Made by a program: the position numbers and the translations under genes. Below, piece after piece: positions 9,777-17,275 of a stretch of 64,000 nt of DNA. The notes under the pieces were generated by a model. It saw only the letters and a list, made by a program, of their open reading frames with translations. It had not been told where the DNA came from and did not search any database. Numbering within the stretch: the first letter of the stretch is position 1; each line of letters begins with the position of its first letter. The stretch is from JALZAI01 sp038212215. Lineage in GTDB: Bacteria; Actinomycetota; Actinomycetes; Mycobacteriales; Jatrophihabitantaceae. Where the stretch lies: contig JBBQUT010000010.1 in NCBI GenBank assembly GCA_038212215.1, positions 62,001 through 126,000 on the forward strand, given 5' to 3'.

Positions 9777-10217
9777 ATGTTCACCACCACGCAGATCCCG
9801 ACCCGCACGACCCCCAACGTGCCGCCGGCGACCGTGCGGCCGCCGGTATGGAAGCACGGACTCGCCGCTGCCGTCATGGCCTCGCTCGCCACGACCGTCC
9901 TCGCGGCGATCGCATCGGCCGCCGGCGTCTCGTTCGCCGACAGCACAGGCGCGAGCATCCCGATCGCCGGGTTCGCGCAACTCACACTCGTCCTTTCGCT
10001 CGTCGGCGTCGGCATCGCCGCCGTCATGGCGCGCAAGGCGGGTCGGCCGCGCGCCACGTTCGTGCGGACGGCGCTCGCGCTCACCGCGCTGTCCTTCGTC
10101 CCGGATCTCACATTCGGGTTCGACGCCGGCTCCGCAGCTACCCTGATCACGCTGCACACCGTCGCCGCGGCGATCGTCGTTCCGACCCTGGCGAGGCGGC
10201 TCGCCAGCGCGCGGTGA
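9777..10217 (+). CDS. four-helix membrane protein, DUF6069-like
   Basis: 146-residue protein with a short hydrophilic, threonine-rich N-terminus and four predicted membrane helices (LAAAVMASLATTVLAAIA; IAGFAQLTLVLSLVGVGIAA; ATFVRTALALTALSFV; LITLHTVAAAIVVPTLA). The pattern, including the FVPDLTFGFDAGSAATLITLH loop, matches the small actinobacterial DUF6069 family of unknown function. A strong GAGGAAACGGAG Shine-Dalgarno precedes the ATG. Confidence 0.75.
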   Translation: MFTTTQIPTRTTPNVPPATVRPPVWKHGLAAAVMASLATTVLAAIASAAGVSFADSTGASIPIAGFAQLTLVLSLVGVGIAAVMARKAGRPRATFVRTALALTALSFVPDLTFGFDAGSAATLITLHTVAAAIVVPTLARRLASAR

Positions 10218-10391
10218 GCAGGCTCGAACCGTGTCACTGACTTCTCGCCAGGTCAACCGCCCGTGGGCCCTATCTGGATGCAGCACTCGTCTGCCGCCGA
10301 CAGAGCCGGATCCGCGATTGAATCGTCGTTCTCGCGCACTTTGGATGGATGCCGGTGTCATAACCGCTGGCTGGCGGCCGTGCGCGGGAGC

Positions 10392-11210
10392 ATGATGTGG
10401 TTCGTGTCCGAGGGTCACGGTTACGTCATTCGCGGGGGACGGGCGGGCGCGGACCGCCTGCAGGTTCTGGCCCGCTCGCTGCGCCCAGGTACGGACGCGC
10501 TGCTCGACCGCGTCGGGGTGCCGCCCGGCACCCGGTGTCTGGACGTCGGTTGCGGTCCCGGCGACGTAACGCTCGAACTGGCGCGTCGCGCCGGGAAGCA
10601 GGGCTTGACCACCGGCGTCGACATGGACGCGATCAAGCTCGACATCGCGCGCGGGCGTGCCGAGGCCGCGGGCCTCGCGAACGTCGAGTTCGTGGTCGCC
10701 CAAATTGAGCAACTGCCCGACTTGCCGCCCCAGGATGTCGTCTACAGCCGCAACGTGGTGCAGCATCTGCCCGAACCGGTCGAGGCGCTGCGGGCGATGT
10801 GGGCGCGGGTCGGAGCCGGCGGCGTGCTGGTCGTTGAGGACGCCGACTTCCCGGGCACCTTCAGCTATCCGCCCGAGGCAGCCATCGATTTCTGGAACGA
10901 GAGGTATTCGCAGGTGCTGCGGTGCCACGGCGGCGATCCGGAGAGCGGCCGCAAGCTGGTCTCGCGCTTTGCCGCCGCCGGCATTCCCGACCCTCAGATC
11001 AGCATTGTTCAACGGGCATATCTGAACGACGAAGGCAAGCAGATTCCCTATCTCACGGTCGAAGCCACGGCCGAGGCGATGATTGCTGCGAATATCGCCA
11101 CGGCGTTCGAGATAGACGAAGCCGCCTCACGATTGCGTGATCTCAGCACTGACCCGTCGGTGCTGTTTGGCATGCCGCGAATCGTGCAGGTCTGGGCGCG
11201 CCGACCCTGA
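10392..11210 (+). CDS. class I SAM-dependent methyltransferase
   Basis: 272-residue protein. SAM-binding motif I is CLDVGCGPGDVTLELARR, the acidic residue ending strand 2 is in TTGVDMDAIKL, and VVYSRNVVQHLPEPVEAL is motif IV with its following helix. The C-terminal 100 residues carry a substrate lid. The open frame extends upstream to 10263, but homology-like sequence begins at MMWFVSEGHGYVIRGG, so I place the start at ATG 10392. Substrate unknown; no obvious operon partner. Confidence 0.85.
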   Translation: MMWFVSEGHGYVIRGGRAGADRLQVLARSLRPGTDALLDRVGVPPGTRCLDVGCGPGDVTLELARRAGKQGLTTGVDMDAIKLDIARGRAEAAGLANVEFVVAQIEQLPDLPPQDVVYSRNVVQHLPEPVEALRAMWARVGAGGVLVVEDADFPGTFSYPPEAAIDFWNERYSQVLRCHGGDPESGRKLVSRFAAAGIPDPQISIVQRAYLNDEGKQIPYLTVEATAEAMIAANIATAFEIDEAASRLRDLSTDPSVLFGMPRIVQVWARRP

Positions 11211-11245
11211 CCGGGCGGATCCTTCGCGGTCAGTGCGCGCGGCAC

Positions 11246-11600
11246 TCATCCGGCGCAGTAGGCGCCGACTTGGCGGGTGATCAGGACTGGTGCAGCCAGT
11301 CCATCGCCAGCGGGCAGGCGTCGAGCACTGATATGTGACCGTCGCGCGGTCGCAGCCACAGCTGCGCGTTCGGGCAGCCCACCCGGGGCTTTCATGCCGG
11401 CGAACCAGTCGAAGTCCTCGGTGAGCGGAGCGATCCCGCCCAGGGTCACTACGCCGCTGACCCGGTCGCCCAACAACGCACCGCAGGCGAGCGCGTGCGG
11501 CGCGCCGCCCGACGCGCCCATCGTCGCGAACCGCTCGATCCCGAGGGCGTCGATGATCTGAGCGCAGTCGTCGGCGGCGCCCGCGACCGAACGACCCGGT
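11246..11600 (-). pseudogene. alpha/beta hydrolase fragment
   Basis: The minus strand encodes GRSVAGAADDCAQIIDALGI then the nucleophile elbow FATMGASGGAPHALACG and TLGGIAPLTEDFDWFAGMK. These are the middle of an alpha/beta hydrolase of about 280 aa. There is no start, and the first 90 or so residues, including the oxyanion region, are missing. After about residue 70 the frame degenerates and stops. It abuts a TetR fragment in a different frame, so the two were joined by deletion. Confidence 0.7.
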
Positions 11601-11830
11601 TGCGGAGCACCGCGCCGGTGCCGGCGGCATGGATGAGGTCGACGGCACGTCGCTCACTGACTCGAAGGCGCCCGGCCAGCGCGATCCGGTGAACCCGCGA
11701 CTCCGAACCTGCCTTCCCGATTGCGCCGCGGGCGAGCGCACTGCCCGCCCCGGGTCACTCAACAGTGCGTAGAGCGTCGGGTTGGCGACGCCGAAGTCAA
11801 TGTAGGTGTGCCACCGGCCCACCACGCTCG
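11600..11830 (-). pseudogene. TetR regulator C-terminal fragment
   Basis: Reading the minus strand across at least one frame change gives RWHTYIDFGVANPTLYALLS, then RVHRIALAGRLRVSERRAVD and LIHAAGTGAVL. This is the ligand-binding C-terminal domain of a TetR-family regulator (the FGLANPALYALL type). The DNA-binding N-terminus is absent. It lies head-to-head with the NmrA fragment and tail-to-head with the hydrolase fragment. Confidence 0.6.
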
Positions 11831-12111
11831 CCGCCACCACCGCGCCGACCTTCGAACAGGTCGCCGCGATCGCGTCCGAGGTCACCGGCCGCACAATCGA
11901 GCTCGCGGTAATCGATCGAGACGAATGGCGTGCCGGCCGAGTCGCCGCAGGGCAGCAGGAACTCATGGCCCGCTTCACCCTCGGCATGTGCCAAGCCGCC
12001 TACCACGGATTCTTCGCCGGAGTGGACCCGCTGCTGCGCACCCTCCTCGGCCACGAACCGCGCACCGTGCACGACCTGCTCGCGCACAAGAACCCCTCGA
12101 AGCCGGGCTGA
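11830..12111 (+). pseudogene. NmrA-like NAD(P)-binding protein, C-terminal fragment
   Basis: The plus frame ending at 12111 reads TFEQVAAIASEVTGRTIELA, MARFTLGMCQAAYHGFFAGV and DPLLRTLLGHEPRTVHDLLA. This is the C-terminal third of an NmrA/SDR-like reductase (full length about 290 aa). The Rossmann N-terminus (GATG motif) is missing; upstream codons belong to the opposite-strand TetR fragment. An ATG at 11806 exists but lies in the junction sequence. Confidence 0.6.
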
Positions 12112-12528
12112 AACCTCCAGAACGCCAGGCAGTCGCCCGGCCCGGCATGCCACACAACGGGCCAGGATCTCGCACCCTCCGGACGCCGGGGCTACCAGGT
12201 GCTGGTCGCGATCACGACACAGACACCGACCTCCCAACTGGCCCTCGCCCGCCGGCTCGGCATCGACAAGAACGCCATGACCTCGGTCATCGACGCCCTC
12301 GAATACCGCGGGCTCGTGCAACGTCGCCCGGATCCCGAGGACCGTCGAGCGCGCCAAATCACCCCCACCGACGGCGGCCGCGCGCTCCTGTCCTCGGCGC
12401 GACATGCCCTGCGCGCGGTCGAGGAAGCACTGATGGGAGGCCTGCCGACCGATGAGCAGACGCAGCTACGACACCTGCTGGCACGTGTCGCGCTCAGTCC
12501 CGGCGACGCCGATTCCTGCATCGCCTGA
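12112..12528 (+). pseudogene. MarR-family regulator, probably lacking its N-terminus
   Basis: A MarR winged-helix core is clear: TSQLALARRLGIDKNAMTSV, IDALEYRGLVQRRPDPEDRR and the wing ARQITPTDGGRALL. The first usable start is GTG 12199, giving only 109 residues and cutting helix 1 and part of helix 2. The same frame is open back to the stop of the NmrA fragment at 12111 and encodes MarR-like sequence (GYQVLVAI) but no start codon. It may be a fused remnant or may use GTG 12199 to make a short regulator. Confidence 0.6.
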
Positions 12529-13018
12529 CTCCGACGCTCACCTGCCTCGATAGGTGACACCCGTCGAGGCGCTGAGTTTCAGGCCAGGTCGCGCAGCGCG
12601 ACATCTGATGATCAGATTTGGCCTCGAAGCCACTGACTGTGTGCCGACACGACCGGCCGCTACAACCGAATGTGGCAGGTGCAACCTTTCTCGGCCCTGA
12701 CCCGCCTGTAATCGCCGCGGCCGCCAAGGGTGAGTCAGCCGGAGGCCTCCTGCGACAAGGCTCAGTGGTCGAACACGCGCCTGCTAGGTAAGGCCATTCT
12801 CGCTCGACGATCCGCAGATTTGTCGCGATCGGGCGATCAGGTTCGGCGTGCTATCCCCGTGCTATCCGATCGGCAGTCTCTGCTGAAGTGGAACGCCCTC
12901 TCGCCTGGCGCCCGCCTCTGATGGTCTGCTCAGCCTGCGAGTTCGGGGAGTTTTGGTTTGGCTGCTTGCGATCGGTCAGGTCGGACCGTGTAGCCCTGCG
13001 AACACGGGGGGTGGGTGG
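12529..13018. other. 490-bp stretch without a supported gene
   Basis: No convincing coding region. It holds ATCTGATGATCAGAT at about 12603-12617, which resembles the inverted repeat upstream of the ArsR gene (4887-4906), and otherwise unstructured sequence leading to tRNA-Gly. Confidence 0.5.
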
Positions 13019-13089
13019 AGCGGGCGACGGGAATCGAACCCGCGTAGTCAGTTTGGAAGACTGAGACTCTGCCATTGAGCTACGCCCGC
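13019..13089 (-). tRNA. tRNA-Gly (anticodon TCC)
   Basis: Minus-strand cloverleaf of 71 nt: acceptor GCGGGCG/CGCCCGC, D-arm GCTC...GAGT, anticodon arm TCAGT-CTTCCAA-ACTGA (anticodon TCC), T-arm GCGGG-TTCGATT-CCCGT, discriminator T. CCA is not encoded. Confidence 0.95.
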
Positions 13090-13207
13090 GAACGCTCGCC
13101 ATATTACGGGACGACCGGCGAGGGCCCGATCGAGTTCTCTGCTGTCGCCAGTCGCTGCCGGCCGACGTGACCTACCCGCGCCCACGACACGCTGGCAGGA
13201 TGCGACT

Positions 13208-14335
13208 GTGAACTCGTCCCGCCTCTCCGGTCCGCCGATGGCCCTGCACCTCGCGGGTGCTCCACTAACCATGGTCGGCCGGGTGCGCATGTACGTCTGC
13301 GGAATCACCCCGTACGACGTCACGCATCTCGGGCATGCGGCGACCTACATCTGGGCGGACGCGGCGGAACGGGTGCTCTCTTGGCACGGGCACTCCGTGA
13401 CGGTCGCGCGCAACATCACCGACGTCGACGAGGTGCTCTTCGCCGAGGCGCAGCGCCGGGGGGAGGCGGTCACGATGCTCGCGACGCTGCAACGCGCGTC
13501 GTTCGAGTCGACGATGGACACCCTTCGGGTCCGCAAGCCCGATCACTCCCCCACGGCGGCCCAGGCGGTCGGGCACGTGGTCCAGCTGGGGATGGCGCTG
13601 CTTGCCCGGGGAGCTGCGTACCTGCGCGGTGGCACGGTGTACGCGCGCACAGCCGCCGCTGCCGAGATCGCCGGCCTCGACCACGAGCGGGCGCTGCAGC
13701 TGTCAGCCGAGTACCACGACCACCCGGACGCGCCGGACAAGGATGACCCGCTCGACGTGGCCGTCTGGCAAGAGACCGCGGACGGTGAGATCAGCTGGCC
13801 CAGTCCGTGGGGAGACGGTCGGCCCGGGTGGCATGCGGAGTGCGCGGCGATGGTGCTGGCGCTCTTCGGTCCCAGCGTCGATCTGCACTGCGGCGGGGCG
13901 GACCTCGCCTATCCACACCATGCCTGCGAAAGCGTCCTGGCGCAGCACGCGACCGGCGTCGCACCGTTTGCACGGGCCTGGCTCCGCGCCGGGACGGTCC
14001 AGATCGGCGGGGCGAAAATGGCCAAGTCGACCGGCAATCTGGTGCTGGTCGGGGACCTGCTGCGCGACGTGGCACCAGCCGCTGTCCGGCTGATGTGCCT
14101 CAACCGCCCGTGGGCAGAGCCGTGGAGCTACACGCCTGACGCTCTGCAGGCAGCCGCCGCGACCCTCGACGATCTTTACGTCGCCGCCGCAAAGCCGAGC
14201 GGCTCCACCAGCGGGCTCGCCGCCGTCCCAGCGGCATTGCTGAACGATCTCGACGTTCCGACAGCCGTCTCGATCGCCCTCGAGGACGGCGCGCACGCAG
14301 CTCGGTCGCTCATCGAAATTCTGGCGTTGAGCTGA
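13208..14335 (+). CDS. mshC: MshC-like cysteine ligase (cysteinyl-tRNA synthetase paralogue)
   Basis: 375-residue class I synthetase-fold enzyme. MYVCGITPYDVTHLGHAATY contains the zinc cysteine and the HIGH-type motif HLGHA. The second zinc region is WHAECAAMVLALFG with YPHHACE, and the KMSKS-type loop is AKMAKSTGN. There is no C-terminal anticodon-binding domain, and the opening CGITPYDxTHLGHAATY is typical of MshC, which joins cysteine to GlcN-inositol in mycothiol synthesis. A divergent mshC paralogue is possible, since mycobacterial mshC is elsewhere. GTG start at 13208; the stop overlaps the next gene (TGATG), so they are coupled. Confidence 0.8.
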   Translation: MNSSRLSGPPMALHLAGAPLTMVGRVRMYVCGITPYDVTHLGHAATYIWADAAERVLSWHGHSVTVARNITDVDEVLFAEAQRRGEAVTMLATLQRASFESTMDTLRVRKPDHSPTAAQAVGHVVQLGMALLARGAAYLRGGTVYARTAAAAEIAGLDHERALQLSAEYHDHPDAPDKDDPLDVAVWQETADGEISWPSPWGDGRPGWHAECAAMVLALFGPSVDLHCGGADLAYPHHACESVLAQHATGVAPFARAWLRAGTVQIGGAKMAKSTGNLVLVGDLLRDVAPAAVRLMCLNRPWAEPWSYTPDALQAAAATLDDLYVAAAKPSGSTSGLAAVPAALLNDLDVPTAVSIALEDGAHAARSLIEILALS

Positions 14336-14658
14336 TGGACGACCCCGGCGCACCCGCGCGACGGCGCCGCAGACGATCGAGCGCGGGCCAGGGACCCCCA
14401 CCGACCGCTGCGGCGCCGGCATCATCGCCTGCGCCATCGCAAACGCCGGTGCCCGCGCCACCACATGCCCGGACGAAACGTGACCCGGTTGAGCGTGGGA
14501 TGCGCGAGCTGGTGGGTTCGGGACATTCCCAGCTCGGGGTGAGCGGCGCCCTGCGCGGACGGGACGTGAACCGGCCCAGCGAGCAGGACCTCGCCGAGGC
14601 CGAACGCGAGCTCTCGGTCGTGCGGCGGAACTGGAAACCCGAAAACCCGGCGCGCTGA
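14335..14658 (+). CDS. conserved actinobacterial hypothetical protein
   Basis: 107 residues. The first 45 are disordered (runs of R, P, A, S); the conserved-looking half reads RDPVERGMRELVGSGHSQLG, VSGALRGRDVNRPSEQDL and AEAERELSVVRRNWKP. No membrane segment or known catalytic motif. It overlaps the upstream MshC-like gene by TGATG, so its translation is coupled. I know this type as an uncharacterised actinobacterial protein often near rpiB; no function can be given. Confidence 0.72.
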   Translation: MDDPGAPARRRRRRSSAGQGPPPTAAAPASSPAPSQTPVPAPPHARTKRDPVERGMRELVGSGHSQLGVSGALRGRDVNRPSEQDLAEAERELSVVRRNWKPENPAR

Positions 14659-14659
14659 G

Positions 14660-15133
14660 TCAGCTCGTCTGGTGCCCGGTGATGGCTCCGGTGCGTTCGT
14701 ACTCGCTGACCATGTCGATGCGGCGCTGATGGCGTGCGTCCTCGGAGAACGGCGTTGCCAGGAAGATCTCGACGAAGCGCAGCGCGTCTGCCTCAGGATG
14801 GTTGCGCGCGCCCAGGCTGACGACGTTCGCGTCGTTGTGCTGGCGGGCCAACCGCGCCGTCTCGTCACTCCACACCAGCGCAGAGCGCACGCCGTGCACC
14901 TTGTTCGCCGCGATCTGCTCGCCGTTGCCGGAGCCGCCGATCACGATGGCGAGGCTGCCCGGCGTCGCCACCATCCGCGCGGCTGCGGTGATGCACGGCG
15001 GCGGGTAGTCGTCCTGCGGGTCGAAACTCGCCGCGCCGCAGTCGACGGGATCGTGACCGAGCGAGCGCACGTGCTCGACCAGACGGGCCTTGAGCTCGAA
15101 GCCGGCGTGGTCGCTACCGAGAAAGACGCGCAT
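14660..15133 (-). CDS. rpiB: ribose-5-phosphate isomerase B
   Basis: 157-residue RpiB, interconverting ribose-5-phosphate and ribulose-5-phosphate in the pentose phosphate pathway. VFLGSDHAGFELKARL and the phosphate-binding GGSGNGEQIAANKVHGVRSA are diagnostic. The catalytic cysteine of E. coli RpiB is absent; the glutamate in GNGEQ takes its place, as in the M. tuberculosis enzyme (Rv2465c). The start is ATG 15133 (MRVFLGSDH); an in-frame ATG four codons upstream is also possible. Convergent with the preceding hypothetical gene. Confidence 0.95.
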   Translation of the reverse strand: MRVFLGSDHAGFELKARLVEHVRSLGHDPVDCGAASFDPQDDYPPPCITAAARMVATPGSLAIVIGGSGNGEQIAANKVHGVRSALVWSDETARLARQHNDANVVSLGARNHPEADALRFVEIFLATPFSEDARHQRRIDMVSEYERTGAITGHQTS

Positions 15134-15198
15134 GCCGATCATCATGGCAGCCCTGCACGATCTAGGTGATCGAGGCGCCGGGCTGCGACGATGGAGGC

Positions 15199-16149
15199 GT
15201 GTCTGTCCCCCTGCCGCCCCCGTCGCTGAGCGGCCTCGCGACGCAATGGTCGATGCAACCCCTCGCCGTCGCCGGGGCGCTGCTGTTAGGTAGCTGGTAC
15301 TGGCGCTCGGTCGTCCTGGTGCTGCGCGGCGGCCGGTCGTGGCCGGCGCGTCGCTGCGCGCTGTTCGCTGCAGGGCTCGCTATCGGTCTGTGGACTACGT
15401 GCGGCTTCGCGCAGGCGTACCACGGCGCGCTGTTCTGGGTGTGGACGGCCCAACAGTTGACGCTGTTGATGCTCGTCCCGTTCGTGGTGCTCTCGGGCGG
15501 CCCGTTGCAGCTCGCGCGGCTACGCGCGGGCGTCGACGGAGGCAGGGTGGCGCGGCTGCTGCGCACGCGGCCGGCGACGTTGCTCAGCAATCCGCTGGTC
15601 GGCCCCGCCTTGGTGCCCTTGCTGGCGGTTGTGCTGTTGTTCGGGCCGGTGCCCGGCTGGGCGATCGACATCGCGCCGTTGGGATGGGTCGAACAGTTGC
15701 TCGTCCTCGCTGCGGGGGCACTCGTCGTGTTGCCGCTCGTCGGGCTGGACGAGCCGCCCAGCTCGCTGCGCGTCGGCTTGGCGCTGGCAATCGGCGCCCT
15801 CGAACTGGTGCTGGACGCCGTTCCCGGCATCGCGCTGCGCCTGCACCGTTCGCTGTCGACGAGCTATTTCGACTTCCGTTCGATACACGACTGGGCACCC
15901 GCGCCGCTGCACGATCAACAGCTCGGCGGCGCCATCTTGTGGTGCGTCGCGGAATTGGTCGACCTGCCGTTCCTCGTCATCGTGTTCCGACAATGGTTGC
16001 GCGCCGACGCTCGCGACGCCGCGCAGGTGGACGCCGTCCTGGAGGCGGAGCGGATCGCGCGGTTGGGCGCCGCGCCGTCCGAGGATCGGGATCAGCCGTG
16101 GTGGCTCAGCGATCCGTCGATGCGCCACCGGATCGAGCACCCGGACTGA
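15199..16149 (+). CDS. CtaG-like cytochrome c oxidase assembly membrane protein
   Basis: 316-residue protein with seven or eight predicted membrane helices. Family features of the caa3-type CtaG are ALFWVWTAQQLTLLMLVPFV, the GGPLQLAR segment after it, the loop HRSLSTSYFDFRS and DQQLGGAILWCVAELVDLPF. These proteins are linked to copper delivery to cytochrome oxidase. No oxidase genes are nearby. GTG 15199 and GTG 15166 are both possible starts; the GGAGG before 15199 is unusually close. The 3' end overlaps the convergent DUF952 gene by 44 bp. Confidence 0.82.
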   Translation: MSVPLPPPSLSGLATQWSMQPLAVAGALLLGSWYWRSVVLVLRGGRSWPARRCALFAAGLAIGLWTTCGFAQAYHGALFWVWTAQQLTLLMLVPFVVLSGGPLQLARLRAGVDGGRVARLLRTRPATLLSNPLVGPALVPLLAVVLLFGPVPGWAIDIAPLGWVEQLLVLAAGALVVLPLVGLDEPPSSLRVGLALAIGALELVLDAVPGIALRLHRSLSTSYFDFRSIHDWAPAPLHDQQLGGAILWCVAELVDLPFLVIVFRQWLRADARDAAQVDAVLEAERIARLGAAPSEDRDQPWWLSDPSMRHRIEHPD

Positions 16150-16471
16150 AGGTGTAGGCACCGTTCTCGCCACGCTCGAGACGGTGCACGGCGACAGCCG
16201 CGGCGGTCGGCACGGGGCCGTACACATGCGGGAATCGGGTTCCGGATCCGTAGCTGTCCTCCACCCGGATGTCATGCACGAGCGCGCCGGAGTCGACCTC
16301 GACGACGCACAGCTCGCCGACATCCCGGTATCGGGCATTGGCGACCTCCGCCACCTGATCGGCGAAGGAGAAGTGCACAAAACCCTCGTCGACGAGCGAC
16401 TGTGGACGGTACTGCCGCCCGACCAGGGCGTCCGCCCAGACGACCGGCTCGACGATGTGGAAAATTCTCAT
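16106..16471 (-). CDS. DUF952 domain protein
   Basis: 121-residue protein that is one DUF952 domain: MRIFHIVEPVVWADAL, then LVDEGFVHFSFADQVAEVAN and the conserved FPHVYGPVPTAAAVAV near the end. DUF952 has an ADP-ribosyltransferase-like fold in structural surveys, but its role is unknown. The start ATG overlaps the TetR stop (TCAT on the plus strand, ATGA on the coding strand), so it is translated with that regulator. Confidence 0.85.
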   Translation of the reverse strand: MRIFHIVEPVVWADALVGRQYRPQSLVDEGFVHFSFADQVAEVANARYRDVGELCVVEVDSGALVHDIRVEDSYGSGTRFPHVYGPVPTAAAVAVHRLERGENGAYTFSPGARSGGASTDR

Positions 16472-17148
16472 CGGTGCAATCCCAGATAGCTGCCCATCGC
16501 TTTGAGCTGGTACTCGAAATAGGCGTCGTAGTTGGTCACGGCTCCGGTCAGCCGGCCAAAGAGTTCGAAGCTGAGCGTGCCGAACAGCTGCGCCCACGCG
16601 GTCATGCCGCGGGCGAGGACCGCCGGACTGACGTCGGCAAACTCGGGCGTTGCGATGAGCTGCGCCAGGTCGGCGCGCACGGCGCGTGGCAGCCGATCGT
16701 TCACGGTGAGGGTGCCGCTCGCGGCGCCGTCACGCAGAATCGACACGAGAACGAGGACGGGCCGGTTGGCCGGTTCGACGGTGTCGCGCGGCGCCGCATA
16801 TCCGGGCACCGGGCTGCCGTAAAGCAGCGCGTACTCGTGCGGGTTCGCGCGCGCCCAGGCCCGGATCGCGCGTCCGAGCGCGAACCAGCGAGCCGCCAGA
16901 TCGCCGCGCGGTTGGCGAGCCTCGGCGACCTCGACATTCGCCCCCAGTGCGTCGTAGCCGTCAACAATCAACGCGGTCAGCAAGTCGTCGCGACTCGCGA
17001 AATAGCGATACACCGCCGACGACACGACCCCGAGATCGCGGGCCACGGCGCGCAGGCTGAGATTCGGGCCGTCCTGGGCGAGATGGCGGCGGGCGGTCTG
17101 CTTGATGGCCTCGGTCGTGTCGACTCTGGCCTGCGCCCGGACGCCCAT
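16468..17148 (-). CDS. TetR-family transcriptional regulator
   Basis: 226-residue repressor. The N-terminal helix-turn-helix region LSLRAVARDLGVVSSAVYRY plus FASRDDLLTALIVDGYDAL is standard TetR; the C-terminus (residues 80-226) is of the type with WFALGRAIRAWARANPHEYA. Start is ATG 17148. A perfect 15-bp palindrome ends 17 bp upstream and probably mediates autoregulation. Two further copies stand at 43862-43928 between a deazaflavin oxidoreductase and a DUF427 gene, making those likely additional targets. Coupled to DUF952 by an ATGA overlap. Confidence 0.93.
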   Translation of the reverse strand: MGVRAQARVDTTEAIKQTARRHLAQDGPNLSLRAVARDLGVVSSAVYRYFASRDDLLTALIVDGYDALGANVEVAEARQPRGDLAARWFALGRAIRAWARANPHEYALLYGSPVPGYAAPRDTVEPANRPVLVLVSILRDGAASGTLTVNDRLPRAVRADLAQLIATPEFADVSPAVLARGMTAWAQLFGTLSFELFGRLTGAVTNYDAYFEYQLKAMGSYLGLHR

Positions 17149-17165
17149 AATTGTGCACTCTAGGC

Positions 17166-17180
17166 GAGAGCAGTGCTCTC
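17166..17180. promoter_or_regulatory. TetR operator palindrome, copy 1
   Basis: GAGAGCAGTGCTCTC is a perfect inverted repeat (arms GAGAGCA/TGCTCTC around one base) just upstream of the TetR gene start. The same AGAGCA-N-TGCTCTCTGT core occurs twice at 43.9 kb. The site lies between the TetR gene and the divergent glycosyltransferase gene. Confidence 0.7.
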
Positions 17181-17275
17181 TGTGTGAAATTCGGAGTTTC
17201 GATCGCCACGTGCTGTTCATAGGCAGGACGCGTGTTCCTGGTACCAGCGCCTCGCCCGACATCAATTCTTGAGGT

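Noticed and set aside
12730..12921. Short plus-strand frame in the gene-free region before tRNA-Gly
   Set aside because: No Shine-Dalgarno and no family similarity.
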